Assembly (NCBI GenBank): GCA_030295235.1
Contig: AP026143.1
Coordinates: forward strand, 620,001 to 684,000
Direction of reading: 5' to 3'
Source: Fistulifera solaris
Lineage: Eukaryota > Bacillariophyta > Bacillariophyceae > Naviculales > Stauroneidaceae
DNA length: 64,000 nucleotides
Shown piece after piece: positions 20,480 to 32,365 of the stretch; the first letter of the stretch is position 1, and every line of letters begins with the position of its first letter. The position numbers and the translations under genes are program-made. The notes beneath the pieces were generated by a model, which searched no databases, was not told the origin of the DNA, and saw nothing but the letters and a program-made list of their open reading frames with translations.

Positions 20480-21904
20480 CTAGTGTTCGTCTGAGACTGC
20501 TCCCTGAACTAATTCGTTCAAGGCATCAGCATGATGTGATAACAAAATAGCCGAGCGGCAAAAATCGTTCGAGGCTTGTTCCACTAGAGCAGTACCCACC
20601 AGTGACACTCGCTCCAAAGGCGGTTGTATCGCGAGTTCCGCCGAGCCGTGAAAGAAACGATGCATCGCATAGAGCTCATCCACCAAGGAACCATCCGTAT
20701 AAATGTCATCATTTTCATTGGTCACAATGATGTTTGGATTGCGAGCTAATAACTTGCGAAGATGCATGTAATTCGGGCCGAACGCTGCCTGGCATACATT
20801 GAGCTTTATGACACGCAGTCCTGGGTGATCTTTTAGACCGTCGAAAAGTGTTTGTACGTGCATATCCCATTCCAGATCGTCTTCATCGGTGCCCAAATCA
20901 AGTACCTTCAAATTAGGATTCGCCATCACCGCGCTGATCAGTGTGTACGAAACAAACCTAGGTATACCAGCCTCGTTGTCATCGAACTTGAAACGGAGTT
21001 TGAGCTCCTCGAAATGACCCACATTTTCCAGGCGCTTGAACACATCAATGATTTTCGTTTGCATGTACTTATAGTCTTGAAGCATAGTGAGCGCAAGCTT
21101 CTTTGGTACAATGTCCACCGTTTGAAACTCGGGCTCGAACAGTGACAACGTAAGAATATCGTAATCCAGATGATCGATTTTCGCAGCAAAGGGCAGAAGG
21201 GCAAGGTCGTCGCTCAATTGAGGTAGACCTAAACGTTCAATCGTATCGAGTTGCAACAGCCGCTTCAAGTTGTCATCATTTAACGGTGAAGAATTGACAA
21301 ACGCAAGTGTTTTGAACGATGACTTGTGACTCTCGGCCGCATCGACAAAAGCTTTGCCTTCATCACTGAACGTACATTCCTCCAAAATCAATTCTATAGG
21401 ACCAGGTCTTGTCGCCAGCACCGCGGATTGCGCCGCACTCAGTTTCAAATTTCGAAGCTCTAAAGTGCGCGACGGGGCAACTTCAAAGATATGCGGCAAA
21501 CAATCAAAACGGGCGTTACGGAAATCGAAGCCATCAATATAGGCCGTTCCTATCATTAACTAAGAACATTCTGTTGTCGAGTCCTCCAATCCAATAAAGA
21601 AAGAGGCCGTTTCAACAACTGATTTGTCCGTTCGGCCGGCAATGTTAAACATAGGCCCGCCATTAAAAGACACCACGGAAAGCATTTTTTGAAAAGGAAT
21701 GGGTAGGTCATTGCTTCCATGAGGCGTCATGTAGGTGAGCTTGTTATTCTCCCGCCAAATTGCAATGCCGTGCCCGCAATCATTCAATTCCTCCAAGTTG
21801 ACCGGAAATCGTTCGAGCTTGAACGTGGGGGGATTCGCCCCATGATTCCAACGTCCCACTTGCTCAGTGCTCAGGCTTGCGCTGGGCGAATTGAATGGGT
21901 TCAA
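20480..21904 (-). pseudogene. LRR-like family copy E, single in-frame stop
   Basis: 475 codons in one frame with a single TAG at 21562-21560, between EDSTTECS and LMIGTAYIDGFDF. All family blocks are present: STEQVGRWNHG, NLEELN, LTYMTPHGSNDLP, LELRNLKLSAAQSAVLATRP, RLLQLDTIERLGLPQLSDDL, LEWDMHVQTLFDGLKDHPGL and the C-terminal SLVDELYAMHRFFHGS with LLSHHADALNELVQ. It lacks the basic C-terminal tail seen in copies A, B and C, ending AVSDEH. A single-base change could have made the stop, so this may be a recent null allele or a read-through candidate. Confidence 0.78.
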
Positions 21905-22467
21905 ATAAAACGCCGATATTATGTTGCCTTTTGCTTGTCATGATTACAAGAAGATAAGTGTTTGTGAAAAAGATATCCAGCAATAATAATAAATGCAACG
22001 TGTCGTGTGTCGTGTATCTTTTTGCGGCGGCCTTCAAAGTGAACTATATCTAATAAGTGTAGGCGTGGCGCGACTCAACAAAGATTGTAGTCCCGGCACT
22101 GGTCGAGATCCGCATTCAATAACTATGTACAACCCAGCAGCACCCCACGTATACTCCATCAATAGCGCTCCTGTCAAATAATGCTACTCTAAACATTAAA
22201 TGAGTATTAGAATGTAATCGGAGCTGCTGTGTTTGATAATGATGTTGAGAAGTCGTCGGATATGGTAAGCCGCCGGTCTTTCCTCGTCTCGAATACAGAC
22301 CATCCGGCACGACCTAACACTTTTGGAAGGTATAAGGGATCCCGGTAAACAACGCAATCAAAACTAGTTCTTACAAACCGCTACTGCTTATCTAAGAGCT
22401 GTCACGCTAGCCTCTACCAACAACATCATACCTGACTTAACTACGGCACCATTCTCCTGTCGTTTGT
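21905..22467. other. Intergenic, nothing specific seen
   Basis: About 560 bases between copies E and F, both on the minus strand. No protein-like ORF or strong repeat. Confidence 0.5.
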
Positions 22468-23981
22468 TTACGCTTTTCCTTTGCGTTTGTGCATGTCGCC
22501 TTGAGTAGGGAATGAAGGCGATTCTTCACTGAGTTCGCCGAGCTTTGCAAAGTGAATAAAGTCGTATAGTACATCGATGTGATTTGACAGCAAAAGAGCG
22601 GAACGTTGAAAATCCTTCGAGGCAACTTCCGATAAGGCAGTCCCTACCAGTGAAGACCGCTTCAAAGGAGAGGGAATCATCAGCTCCGATGAGCCTCGAT
22701 AGAAGCCGTTCAATGAATAGAGCTCGTCAATAGTCGATCCATCCGTGCAAATTTTCCCTTCATCATCGATCACTTTAATACTTCTGTTAGTGATAGAAAC
22801 TTTCGAAGAAGGGAGTATTGCGGACCGAAAGCAGAATCCTCCACAGAAAGTGTCAGGGTACGAAGCCCTTTATGTCCTTTCAATCCTTCGAACAATGTAG
22901 CCAGGTGAGGATCCCAAACCAGATCATACTGCCAAGTAGTCAAATCAAGTTCTTCCAAGTTATAGTTTGCAAGTCGGGCCCGTGTCAGTTCTCTTACAAC
23001 ACATTCGGGCACATCGTCATCCTCTTCATGAAACAGGAATCGGATTTTCAGTTTTGTCAAATGTCCTAAATCAGCTATGCGCTTTAAGAAGGCACAAATA
23101 CTCTCAATGGGACACTTTATCTCGTCATGTTCGATACAAAGATCAAGTTTATTTGGGACAATATTTAAAGAGCGAAAATCGGCTTTCATGAACGACTTCG
23201 TGAAGATTTCATACGCGAGAGAATCAACTTTAGCCGAAAAGGGAAGAAGGGAAAGTGCGTCACTTAACTTGTGCAATCCCAAATGCTCTAGCGTGTCGAG
23301 CTGCAAAAGACGTTGCAGTTTGTCATCATTTAGGGTCGGCATGAAGTCCAACGTTAACGACCCAAACTTTGTTCTCCTCTCCTCGAGTGCCATTAGAAAT
23401 AGTTTGCCGTCATCCTCAAATCGACACTCGCACAAGCTTAATTTCGTGGGTTGACGTATTAGGGTGAGAGCAGCCGCTTGGTAGATACTGAGCGTCAAGT
23501 TTTGCAGCTTCAATTCACGTGAAGGAGCCACATCAAATATGTTCATGAGCACCATAGGATCAACATCCCGAAAATCATAGCCAAAGCTACCTCCAAAGCC
23601 TATCAAAAGCGAGGAACTCTCGGGAGTGGGCTGCTCCAATCGCATAAAATACTCCGCCGTTTTCACAACGTCATCGTCATTTTTACCGGTGATTCTCAAT
23701 ATCACACCTTTGTCATTGTAGTACAACGAGAGACAGCGTTGGTCGCGAGATGGAAAATCATCACTTCCGTGGGGCGTCACGTAAGTGAGCGTTTCTTGCT
23801 TCTCCAAATCGCTATACCGTGCTCGAACTGATTCAACTCCTCCAAATGAAAAGGCTTTCGCAGAAAAATGTACGTCGGCGATTTTCTTTTGTGATTCCAG
23901 TGCGCAATTTGTTCCCTCTTGCAAAGGGGGGGAAGGAATGACTGCAAGTAAGACGTTTGTTTCGTTATATTCGTCAGACAT
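22468..23981 (-). pseudogene. LRR-like family copy F, three frame breaks
   Basis: The likely start is MSDEYNETNVLLAVIPSP at 23981. The N-terminal box (REQIAHWNHKRKSPTYIFLR, HLEELNQFEHGIAIWR) lies in another frame, so reading shifts near 23930, next to a run of eight G on the plus strand, and again near 23805 before ETLTYVTPHGSDDFP. The central 320 codons are open and family-like, including RLLQLDTLEHLGLHKLSDAL and FEGLKGHKGLRTL. A third 1-base shift near 22795 leads to SIKVIDDEGKICTDGSTIDE and the C-terminal box, ending HKRKGKA. An alternative upstream ATG at 24095 would add a hydrophobic stretch in the 5' region and is probably not used. Confidence 0.72.
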
Positions 23982-24255
23982 GTTAGGAAGTACGACGGAG
24001 AGAGTGATGAAAACAAATGACGCAAAAAGAAAATTGCGAAGAAAGCGAAAAATGCGCCGCGACGCGGAATACCGGTTGCATGCTCGCTCGCACACACCTC
24101 ACACGGAATCTGGAACACTCTCAGAAAAATCTATGGCAGCTATGGTACCTTGTACAGGTACATGTTTAACTCAACAAACATACATAACTAAATAATCATA
24201 CAAAGTAATTCACACACTCTACGTGCAAGCCACCATCTTCCTTCGTCTTCTTCAT

Positions 24256-26600
24256 CTAATCGGTGGACGCCATCAGTGCCTTGATCGAAGCAGCCAGTTC
24301 TTCCGCTTGCGGTAATGTCATTTGACGCAACGCAAAAACTTCTTTGCTCGGGTCAACTATTGTTGGGTCGTCCGTGCGGGTAATGCGAACATGATGTGGC
24401 ACTTCGTAAAGCAACTGCGCCAGTTGCCGTTCCTCCGGCACTGTTCCTCGCTCGTATTGAGACATGAGCAACAAATCTCCCTCTGTGTGCATGGCGGCAC
24501 AATACGATTTACCAAGATTGATACAACACGTCGCAGCCAATCGAGCAAAGCTTTTCTCTTGAAGCGATATTTCTGGATGCGCCCACGGCAGCCTCATGAG
24601 AAGCAGGATCATATTTAACCTTTTCGGTGTATCGTCCACTAAACAATATTGATAAGGATGTGTGTGAGAAAAGAACACTCACAATGAAAGTCACAATCTT
24701 TTTTCGAACGTACATGGACCACATCAGCGAATCCAAGATACCTTCGTCCACCAGCACTCGGGCCCTCTGTTTATCCTTAGCCAATATCATTACTTCTTCC
24801 ATGGCTTCAACTCGGTCATCATGTACTGCTTCCGCACTCGCTAACACATCCAACCATGCTCTCGGCTGAAGCACAGGGTTGAGAGCGTGAATCTGCGAGG
24901 CCGTCATTATTCGTCCTGGCGAGGTGAATGCCAAGTTAGTTTAACATTTCATAGAAGCATAATAAATACCTTCTGAACAACTCACCTTCTCGCAAGCATG
25001 CTACCCTGCCATTCTTGTTTTTACTAACTCGCGCGGCGGGGGCAACGGGTGATGTTTGATCGGTTGTTTTGGACCGCGACGCTACTATACTTTCGTCATT
25101 TTCACTCATCACGATTTCCGATTCCGATGTCGGCAGCAGCTCTTTCGTTTCCACATCCATAGTGGCGCAACAACTCTGAATATCCGCTGGAACATGTTCC
25201 GCGATGCCGGAATCTTTGTACGTATTCATACACGATTGTGAGATAGCATCACCCGCACTCATGACAGATTCTTGTGCACTTTTCATCATATTGTTCCGAT
25301 GCTCTTCGGGAATTTGCATCGCACCCGCACCTATACCTACTGCAGCAGCTCCTACCAGCAGTCCTACTGGTCCCAGAACCACACACCCTACAATAGCGGC
25401 CGCCGAAACAATTCCCACCGTCTTTGCGATTGGGGTTTCTAAAGTCTTTCGATAGCTTTCCACATCCTCTTTCTGCATAAACTTGGTGCTTCTCATCTCC
25501 GCCTTGGCAGCATCTACAGCTTCTTTCCGTGCCTTCATTTCCATTTCTTCTCGAGCGAGCCTTTTATGATACGACAAACTTTCTTGACTGTTCGAATCGT
25601 CCACGTCCTCTTCGTCATAGGTCTCCGATCGAGCACTACGACTGCTACTTTGTTGCTGATGAAAGAATGCCGCAACATCCGGTGTAATAGCAGAAGCTGA
25701 TAACTCGGAGCGAGTGGGATTGCGCAGTAACAACATCTGTGGGTCTTCATAGGATCCTTCTTTATTGACTTCGGTATCCGACGAGGAACTCGTCGAAGGC
25801 GTCAAACGAGTAATGCCGTAGGTGACCGGACTCGGATTCCGAAAGACTGCTTTTGATGGTTGTTGATGAGAATGATTTTCTTTCAAAGCAGGTGAAGTGC
25901 CTTTTCGCAGATGCTCCTGCCGTGTAGCTGCCGGGGCCGCACTCACTGACCCATTCGTTCCCACTGGTCGCCAACCAGGATTAATCGCTGCCGAACCGGC
26001 ATCGTTTTCGTCCGTAGCGACAGCGGGCTCTGGATGTATCGGGTGCCGATTCAATCGTTTGCGTCGTGTTCGGTCTTGCGTAAGCTTTTGTCGTCTCGTC
26101 ATCCGAGTGGACGCGGTATTGTGGGAAGCGAAGGCGTCCGTCATGAAGAACGACCGCTCATGATCACTATCATTTCCGTCGTTAACAAATGGGTCCCTTC
26201 TATCAACTGTTGAAATTGATTGTGAATTGAAATTGTGTGTTCTAACACGCTGGGCTTGGCTGGGTTGTTGCAAATTCAAGTCCGGCATATCGCTTGCAGA
26301 CATGTACTTCGCTTGCTCTGCTCTACTTTGAATGAGTTGCGTTGTCGGTGACAAAGCATCTGATTTGGTAGGAAGTTTCACTGTGTGCCTTGGTTTTAAT
26401 GGCTGTTGTGGTCTCGAAGGGTCATTTCGTGCAGCGTTTTCAGTTTGCAGTCGCCGAATTCGATTTTGCGCGGCCTGTGTTGTTGTTGTTCTTTGCGAAG
26501 TCACGGAACTCGTCTCCGATGCAGCTAATTTCTTTCTCCGACTCTCGTACGGTGTGATTTCATTTCGCGCGGCATACTCAATTGCCGCCAGGTTTGTCAT
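24256..26600 (-). CDS. Glycine-zipper / armadillo-like hypothetical protein, three exons
   Basis: I do not recognise this as a named protein. Exon 1 (26600-24986) begins MTNLAAIEYAARNEITPYES and is long, Ser/Gln/Arg-rich and probably disordered. Near residues 385-430 it has a glycine-zipper-like hydrophobic segment (IVGCVVLGPVGLLVGAAAVG) that may insert in or bind a membrane. Intron 1 (24985-24916, 70 nt, GTGAG/CAG) joins phase-perfectly to GRIMTASQIHALNPV. Exon 2 then reads AWLDVLASAEAVHDDRVEAM, helical and armadillo-like. A second intron lies near 24710-24620 with ambiguous borders; a GTACGT donor with an acceptor just before LNMILLLMRLPW keeps the frame. The last exon ends at 24256 (KALMASTD). 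Roles in vesicle or phosphoinositide biology would be guesswork. Confidence 0.65.
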
Positions 26601-26974
26601 TTTTATCTAAAACCGGGTAGAAATTTTAGCGATCAAGACCACCCGTGCAAGTGCTGACAAGGAAGCAAAATGAGGGAAGACACGAAAAAGCGAGTTGTTG
26701 CGTGAAAATCAAGTGTAAATTCTCGTAAACAGGAATTGATTTCTTCAAATGCTGTAGTCTTTTGCCTTTCGAAAGGAGCGCAATGTGATTTGGTTTAATA
26801 CTGGCTGCTGTTTACTCCAGTATTATTTTTTGTTCTTCAAAAGTGCGCGATTTCCACTAGCCGTTCGGGTGAGCGAGCCGGCTCAAGCTTGCATAATAAT
26901 ATTATAGAGGCAGCGGTTAAGCACGTTAAATCTTGCCCCCCTCAGTTTTGTCAGTCGTCCGTTCGGCATTCCGG
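26601..26974. other. Intergenic before the 234-bp array
   Basis: Upstream region of the glycine-zipper gene. It holds diverged pieces of the adjacent array unit (CTGGCTGCTGTTTACTCCAG at about 26801) but no gene. Confidence 0.5.
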
Positions 26975-28945
26975 CGAAATGCGAGAGACGCAAAACGGCG
27001 GAACAGTCTTTGTTGTTCGGTTCATGACTAGCTGGTACTGTACAATCCAGTCTCGGCTGGAGTAAACCAACACTCCGTTTCATAGTGGAAATTCAAGGTG
27101 TCAATCCTCGGATTTTCGAGTGAAAATAAAAAGAAACTATTAACACGTAAGTCAGAATCATCATTGTTGCGACTTTATTTACCCGTAATCATAACAACTT
27201 TCGCAGTTGAATGACAATGGAGGGATGCGAGAGACGCAAAACGGAACCCATTGGTTGTTCGGTTCATGACTACTGTACAATCCAGTCCTGGCTGCCGTAA
27301 ACCAACACTCCGCTGAATAGTAAAAATTCAAGGTGTCTATCCTCGGATTTTCGACGTGAAAATAAAAGAAACTCTTAACACGTAAGTCAGAATCATCACT
27401 GTTGCGACTTTATTTACCCGTAATCATAATAAAATTCGCACTTGATTGACAATGGACGGATGCGAGAGACGCAAAACGGAACCCTTTGTTGTTCGGTTCA
27501 TGACTACTGTACAATCGAGTCCTGGCTGCCGTAAACCAACACTCCGCTGCATAGTAAAAATTCAAGGTGTCGATCCTCGGATTTTCGACGTGAAAATAAA
27601 AGAAACTCTTAACACGTAAGTCAGAATCATCATTGTTGCGACTTTATTTACCCGTAATTATAACAACATTCGCACTTGAATGACAATTGACGGATGCGAG
27701 AGACGCAAAACGGAACCCTTTGTTGTTCGGTTCATGACTACTGTACAATCGAGTCCTGGTTGCCGTAAACCAACACTCCGCTGCATAGTAAAAATTCAAG
27801 TTGTCGATCCTCGGATTTTCGACGTGAAAATAAAAGAAACTCTTAACACGTAAGTCAGAATCATCATTGTTGCGACTTTATTTACCCGTAATCATAATAA
27901 AATTCGCACTTGAATGACAATGGACGGATGCGAGAGAGCAAAACGGAACACTCTTGTTGTTCGGTTCATGACTACTGTACAATCCAGTCTCGGCTGCCGT
28001 AAACCAACAATCCGCTGAATAGTAAAAATTCAAGGTGTCGATCCTCGGATTTTCGACGTGAAAATAAAAAGAAACTATTAACACGTAAGTTAGAATCATC
28101 ATTGTTGCGACTTTATTTACCCGTAATCATAACAACATTCGCACTTGAATGACAATTGACGGACGCGAGAGACGCAAAACGGAACACTCTTTGTTGTTCG
28201 GTTCATGACAACTGTACAATCCAGTCTTGGCTGCCGTAAACCAGCACTCCCGGATTTTCGACGTGAAAATAAAAAGAAACTATTAACACGTAAGTCAGAA
28301 TCATCACTGTTGCGACTTTATTTACCCGTAATCATAACAACATTCGCACTTGATTGACAATGGACGGATGCGAGAGACGCAAAACGGAACCCTTTGTTGT
28401 TCGGTTCATGACTACTGTACAATCGAGTCCTGGCTGCCGTAAACCAACACTCCGCTGCATAGTAAAAATTCAAGGTGTCTATCCTCGGATTTTCGACGTG
28501 AAAATAAAAGAAACTCTTAACACGTAAGTCAGAATCATCATTGTTGCGACTTTATTTACCCGTAATCATAACAACATTCGCACTTGATTGACAATGGACG
28601 GATCCGAGAGACGCAAAACGGAACACTCTTTGTTGTTCGGTTCATGACTACTGTACAATCCAGTCCTGGTTGCCGTAAACCAACACTCCGCTGGATAGTA
28701 AAAATTCAAGGTGTCGATCCTCGGATTTTCGACGTGAAAATAAAAGAAACTCTTAACACGTAAGTCAGAATCATCATTGTTGCGACTTTATTTACCCGTA
28801 ATCATAATAAAATTCGCACTTGATTGACAATGGACGGATGCGAGAGACGCAAAACGGAACACTCTTTGTTGTTCGGTTCATGACTACTGTACAATCCAGT
28901 CCTGGTTGCCGTAAACCAACACTCCGCGGCATAATGAAATTGCAA
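26975..28945. repeat. Tandem array of about 234-bp units, about nine copies
   Basis: The marker GGATGCGAGAGACGCAAAAC or a close variant starts near 27223, 27458, 27692, 27926, 28161, 28366, 28600 and 28836, with a more diverged first unit near 26980. Periods are 234-236 except one of 205, caused by a 30-base loss. Other constant blocks are TTGTTGTTCGGTTCATGAC, CCGTAAACCAACACTCCGC, CCTCGGATTTTCGACGTGAA and CACGTAAGTCAGAATCATCA. Short frames within it are unlikely to be genes. A diverged piece (CCAACACTTTGGGTCCATAG) appears near 37158. Confidence 0.92.
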
Positions 28946-29221
28946 GGATTCACAAAAAATGGCTATAACCTTAGAATGTCCGCAGGAAGGCCATGACGCC
29001 ATGACCTAAAATGAGGAAACGGAACACAGCACAGACGCTAAATAATCACCACCAATAAACTATACGGAGTAACGCGATAACAAAAATAGATTTTCTTTGA
29101 CAAAAGCACCGGCCTTATTATTCATTGTCTTGTTCGTGACCCTCAAGGTAACAATTCACATCAGAATATCAAAATACCTCAGCGATTCACGTGAACGCCA
29201 GCTATTGTCTAGTACACAAAG

Positions 29222-30112
29222 ATGCCCGCTTCCAGTGACGCTGCATCGCGCCGACGTCTCACGCGGTTGCGCCGTGAATACTTATACCGCAAATCGTTGC
29301 AAGGACCGGAGAAGGCAGCGTACGAACAAAAACGACTCGTTCGTCAAGCACTGGCATCGGGAAAGCCATTGCCGACGGAACTGCGTGCTTCGTATGATCA
29401 CTTGCAGAAAGAAATTACTGCAGAAGACAATCGCACGGAACAAGTTCGCACGCTGGTCGACGACGAGTACGGGGATGCTGGGTTGTTGGAACCACGTGTT
29501 TGTGTTACAACGAGTCGTGATCCTTCGTCCCGTTTGAAACAATTTGCGAAGGAAATGAAACTCTTGGTACCCAATTCCACACGCATCAACCGCGGTAACC
29601 ATCGCGTCGATGAGTTGATGGAACAGTGTCGGCAATCGGAATTTACCGATCTAGTGATTGTTCAAGAGACTCGTGGTGAACCCGATGGACTCGTAGTATG
29701 TCATTTGCCCATGGGTCCGACGGCATTCTTCAGTTTGAGTGGTGCAGTGCTGCGTCACGATTTGGATCCTCCTGCGGCACCCATGTCCGAAGCCTATCCT
29801 CACATTATCTTGAACAACTTTCAAAGTGAAATCGGGAAACGTGTCGGAATTATTCTCAAATGTTTGTTTCCTGTTCCTCGCTCCGACACAAAGCGCTTAG
29901 TGACGTTTTCCAACGACAATGATTTCATTTCCTTTCGACATCACATGTACAGCAAGCCGGCACATGATAAAGTCGAATTGCATGAAGTGGGACCTCGTTT
30001 TGAAATGAGACTGTATCAGATTCGTTTGGGAACGCTGGAACAGAAGGAAGCGGAGAATGAGTACGTGCTGCGGCCTTATCAGAACACGGCGACGAAGCGG
30101 CAAGTGCTGTAA
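29222..30112 (+). CDS. IMP4: IMP4, U3 snoRNP Brix protein
   Basis: 296-residue intact homologue of IMP4, a nucleolar part of the U3 snoRNP/SSU processome that chaperones U3 pairing with pre-rRNA. The N-terminal helix region (RRRLTRLRREYLYRKSLQ) and the Brix domain (about residues 90-275) follow the family order: RVCVTTSRDPSSRLKQFAKE, LVPNSTRINRGNH, LVIVQETRGEPDGLVVCHLP, GPTAFFSL, then PHIILNNFQSEIGKRVG, FPVPRSDTKRLVTFSND and ISFRHHMY, ending GPRFEMRLYQIRLGTLEQ. Length is the usual size. No introns. The ATG at 29222 places the conserved N-terminus correctly. It sits just beyond the 234-bp array and reads away from it. Confidence 0.95.
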   Translation: MPASSDAASRRRLTRLRREYLYRKSLQGPEKAAYEQKRLVRQALASGKPLPTELRASYDHLQKEITAEDNRTEQVRTLVDDEYGDAGLLEPRVCVTTSRDPSSRLKQFAKEMKLLVPNSTRINRGNHRVDELMEQCRQSEFTDLVIVQETRGEPDGLVVCHLPMGPTAFFSLSGAVLRHDLDPPAAPMSEAYPHIILNNFQSEIGKRVGIILKCLFPVPRSDTKRLVTFSNDNDFISFRHHMYSKPAHDKVELHEVGPRFEMRLYQIRLGTLEQKEAENEYVLRPYQNTATKRQVL

Positions 30113-30424
30113 CAATGAAGCATCATTGTATGAAGCTCTTCTACAAGTAGAAATAAGTGATAGAGGTAATGATGTGTTATAACCGGTAAAAATATGACTA
30201 TCGATTGCGTTTAGTGCTATGCAACTCGGATAGTATGAAAACCGGAAGGACGCGTGACTAAAAGATGAGATTTCGCGACTGATGATCCTCGATGGCGCCA
30301 AAAAAAGCCCGCCACATTATTTCATTCTCATTCGTCGGCATTTGCGCTCGTCGAGTGTATTGATTAACAATAAACAATCAACAGCAAGCATTTCGCTCCT
30401 TTTTCCCTCCTTTTCTATACGAAA
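30113..30424. other. Intergenic, nothing specific seen
   Basis: About 310 bases: IMP4 3' end and the upstream region of LRR-like copy G. Confidence 0.5.
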
Positions 30425-31900
30425 ATGCCAAATGATAGCAGTCAAGACAGTCCTTTACTGGAATTGATTCCGACAGACCTTCGCACTCCGGCACAAGTGC
30501 CCCGCTGGTATAAAGGGAAGAAGTCGGATACGTACAAGCTTCTTCGAGATCCGATGGATCTAGGAGAACTGAATTCCTTTGGGAAATTGATGGCAATATG
30601 GCGTGAAGAAAATGAGACGCTCACGTATGTAACGCCGCGCGGTTTTTGTCACTACCCGGATGTGAAAGAACGAGTGCTCTCTTTGGTGTATCAAGAAAAT
30701 GACGCTCTTGTATTAAGTATCGGCGGGAAGACGGCCAGAGGCATCGCGCAAACGCTCGCGTATTTCATGAGCCTTGAGAAAAAGAAACCAACCCAGGAGA
30801 AGTCGCGTCTCTTGTTTAAAATCTTCAAACCATACTTCAATTTCAGTCTCGTTCCTACGCACTCTTTAACGCAGGCGATTGAGATGGCCCCTTCACGAAT
30901 CCTCAACTTTCAAAATATATACTTGAGTGCCGAACAATCGATTGTTCTGACGACAAGACCCCATTCCATGCACTTGCAATTCGAAGGTACTTGTCGTTTC
31001 GCCGATGACGGAAAGGCTTTTGTCGATGCCCTCGAGGCTCGTTCATTCTCCTTTGGTTCCTTAGCACTGCGTGGGACTGTGCCATTTCATAATATCCATC
31101 TCAAACGCCTCTTTCAAGTCAGTACGATCGATCATTTGGATTTACGTTGCGTGACAATAGATCTGGGGTTCCTGCCCTTTGCCGCAAGAGTGAATCATCT
31201 CGAATATCGAATTGCTTCGTCACTGTTGCTGAAAGCCGATCTGCGCCCTCTGAAGATTGCAGCGAACAAACTCACAATTGTCATTTGCCACGAGACCAAT
31301 ACCTTTCCATCAAAACCTATTGCTGCATTTCTGCGACGTCTGGGTGACTTGGGGCACTTTGTGGAACTGAGAATCAAGTTTCAATTTAACGACAGTACTG
31401 TGGACATACCGGATTATGTGGCGCATGAACTAGTACTTACTGTGCTGGCAAACCGTAAACTACGAATCCTTGATTTGAGTGGTAGAGACAATCGGCTGAA
31501 TTGGGGTCCACGTATGAAGATACTACTCAATGGCGTCAAAACGCACAAGGAACTATGTACGATCAAAGTGGATGTTCGCGAAGGAGCGTTCGGTAAAAAC
31601 TATGTCTATCTTCGAAAATTGCTCAACAACAACCGAAACATCACAGTGACCGATGGAGAAGACAAATTATATTCGAATGGCACGTCGATCGATGAGCTCT
31701 ATTCGCTCAACGTCTTATCGAAGCTATGCGGGATGCATGGTTGATCCGCCACCAGAGCGGCCAGCCCAGTCGCGTTTACAACGAAGTGTATTCTTGCCCT
31801 AGTCAGTGGTACCGTAGCTCTTCTGCAGATTAATCACGTCGGTGTCTTGCATGAATTGGTTCAGTCGATGCAGGCAGATGATATGACTCCAGCTAACTAT
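30425..31900 (+). pseudogene. LRR-like family copy G, open for 439 codons, C-terminus decayed
   Basis: The longest uninterrupted member: MPNDSSQDSPLLELIPTDLR, TPAQVPRWYKGKKSDTYKLL, LTYVTPRGFCHYPD, then the LRR-like body (LSAEQSIVLTTRPHSMHLQF, FQVSTIDHLDLR, FLRRLGDLGHFVELRIKFQF) to SIDELYSLNV. There, near 31715, the frame is lost; the usual FYRGS...SSERPS segment is still readable in another frame (YRSYAGCMVDPPPERPAQ), followed by a stop and remnants of the LLQINHVGVLHELVQ box. The protein would therefore end KLCGMHG at 31744, missing about 65 residues. It may still be expressed. It best shows the family's full N-terminal architecture. Confidence 0.72.
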
Positions 31901-32365
31901 TGTGTGCAATGCTCGAAGCCCGTCGAGAAAAAGCAAAGTTATTCAACGAGGAAGGAAGAAACCATCGAAAGAGAAACTTTAGTAGCTGATTTAGTCTGAA
32001 TCGGTCCAGTTTTTTCGTATTCACGAATCATTTATCGTAGTCTACTCCTAGGAAACATAATACTCCGTACTACGTTAAGAACTGAAAATCTATCCCTATG
32101 ACAGAATCAAAATCCATCACTACGTGTTACATTGACCACGCAGATTGTTAGATCATCACCGGAGCAGTAAACAAGGAGGCTACCATGCGTAGATTTTTTG
32201 TATGACCTATCGAATAGACAGGAACATGGAAGAGCGAACATGGAAGGTTAGGAAATAAGATATGCGAATGCATCCTTTTCCGCCTTTACCAGAATAACAC
32301 ACAGTTTTGGACGCTCGGTAAAATAGACGTTCTTTACAGCTTGTACTTCATACATCTACTTTTAT
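31901..32365. other. Intergenic, nothing specific seen
   Basis: About 460 bases between the decayed end of copy G and tandem array 2. Confidence 0.5.

Noticed and set aside
26975-28945. CRISPR-like array
   Set aside because: Units are 234 bases with no unique spacers; it is a satellite-type tandem repeat in a nuclear genome.
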